A stretch of 6,557 nucleotides of DNA from Candidatus Poseidoniales archaeon (GTDB lineage Archaea > Thermoplasmatota > Poseidoniia > Poseidoniales > Poseidoniaceae), in contig DUCL01000042.1 of assembly GCA_012959845.1 (NCBI GenBank), forward strand, positions 1-6,557, read 5' to 3'. The notes below the pieces were generated by a model, which saw only the letters and a list, made by a program, of their open reading frames with translations, ran no database searches and was not told where the DNA came from. Positions 6,502 through 6,557 of the stretch are shown piece after piece (within the stretch, counting starts at the first letter, position 1; each line of letters starts with the position of its first letter). The translations under genes were made by a program, and so were the position numbers.

Positions 6502-6557
6502 ATGAGAAGAGAGATTCCTCTAGATGTTGAGGGATTAATTTGTAGATTCCTAAATCC
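6502..6557 (+). CDS. Possible start of a gene cut by the window edge
   Basis: ATG at 6502 opens a frame (MRREIPLDVEGLICRFLN) that stays open for 18 codons to the window end. No Shine-Dalgarno precedes it. An A/T-rich imperfect box (GATACAATATC, 6470-6480) lies about 26 bases upstream, which would suit a leaderless archaeal transcript. Two minus-strand frames are also open in from the edge, one ending at 6494, so strand and reality are uncertain. No product can be named. Confidence 0.2.
   Translation, partial: MRREIPLDVEGLICRFLN

Noticed and set aside
1..6557. CRISPR array, tRNA, rRNA, insertion sequence or defence system
   Set aside because: No regularly spaced repeats, tRNA-like cloverleaf, rRNA sequence, transposase motifs or long terminal inverted repeats were seen on either strand.

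Overview
The window carries most of a glycine cleavage system in prokaryotic DNA of moderate AT content (about 40% G+C by eye). The P-protein is split into two subunits (GcvPA and GcvPB), as in archaea, Thermus and Firmicutes and unlike the single GcvP of enterobacteria. Three gcv starts are preceded by GGTG-type Shine-Dalgarno sequences in the same register, and before gcvPA this becomes GAGGTGAT, a form common in archaea. My best guess is a marine planktonic euryarchaeon (Poseidoniales / Marine Group II type). That is inferred from gene style and not proven, and a bacterium with split GcvP cannot be excluded.

Layout: (1) gcvT on + (62-1180). (2) A GT4-type glycosyltransferase on - (1183-2352), converging on gcvT with only 2 bases between the stops. 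(3) A compact divergent regulatory region (about 2353-2459). Its last 50 bases can fold into a small three-arm structure that pairs with the gcvPA Shine-Dalgarno. (4) gcvPA (2460-3833) and gcvPB (3830-5332) on +, overlapping by ATGA. (5) A small two-helix membrane protein on - (5349-5711), converging on gcvPB with a 16-base gap. (6) A divergent four-helix membrane protein on + (5830-6459). (7) A right edge with no confident gene, only a short open frame running off the end.

How the genes work together: GcvPA and GcvPB form the PLP-dependent glycine decarboxylase. It decarboxylates glycine and loads the aminomethyl group onto lipoyl-GcvH. GcvT then moves the one-carbon unit to tetrahydrofolate, making 5,10-methylene-THF and ammonia, and dihydrolipoamide dehydrogenase reoxidises the carrier. 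Neither gcvH nor lpd is in the window. The glycosyltransferase has no evident link to glycine metabolism. The two membrane proteins are unrecognised.

The enzymatic core is ordinary. The items most worth a second look are the foldable leader before gcvPA and the pair of unrecognised divergent membrane proteins.
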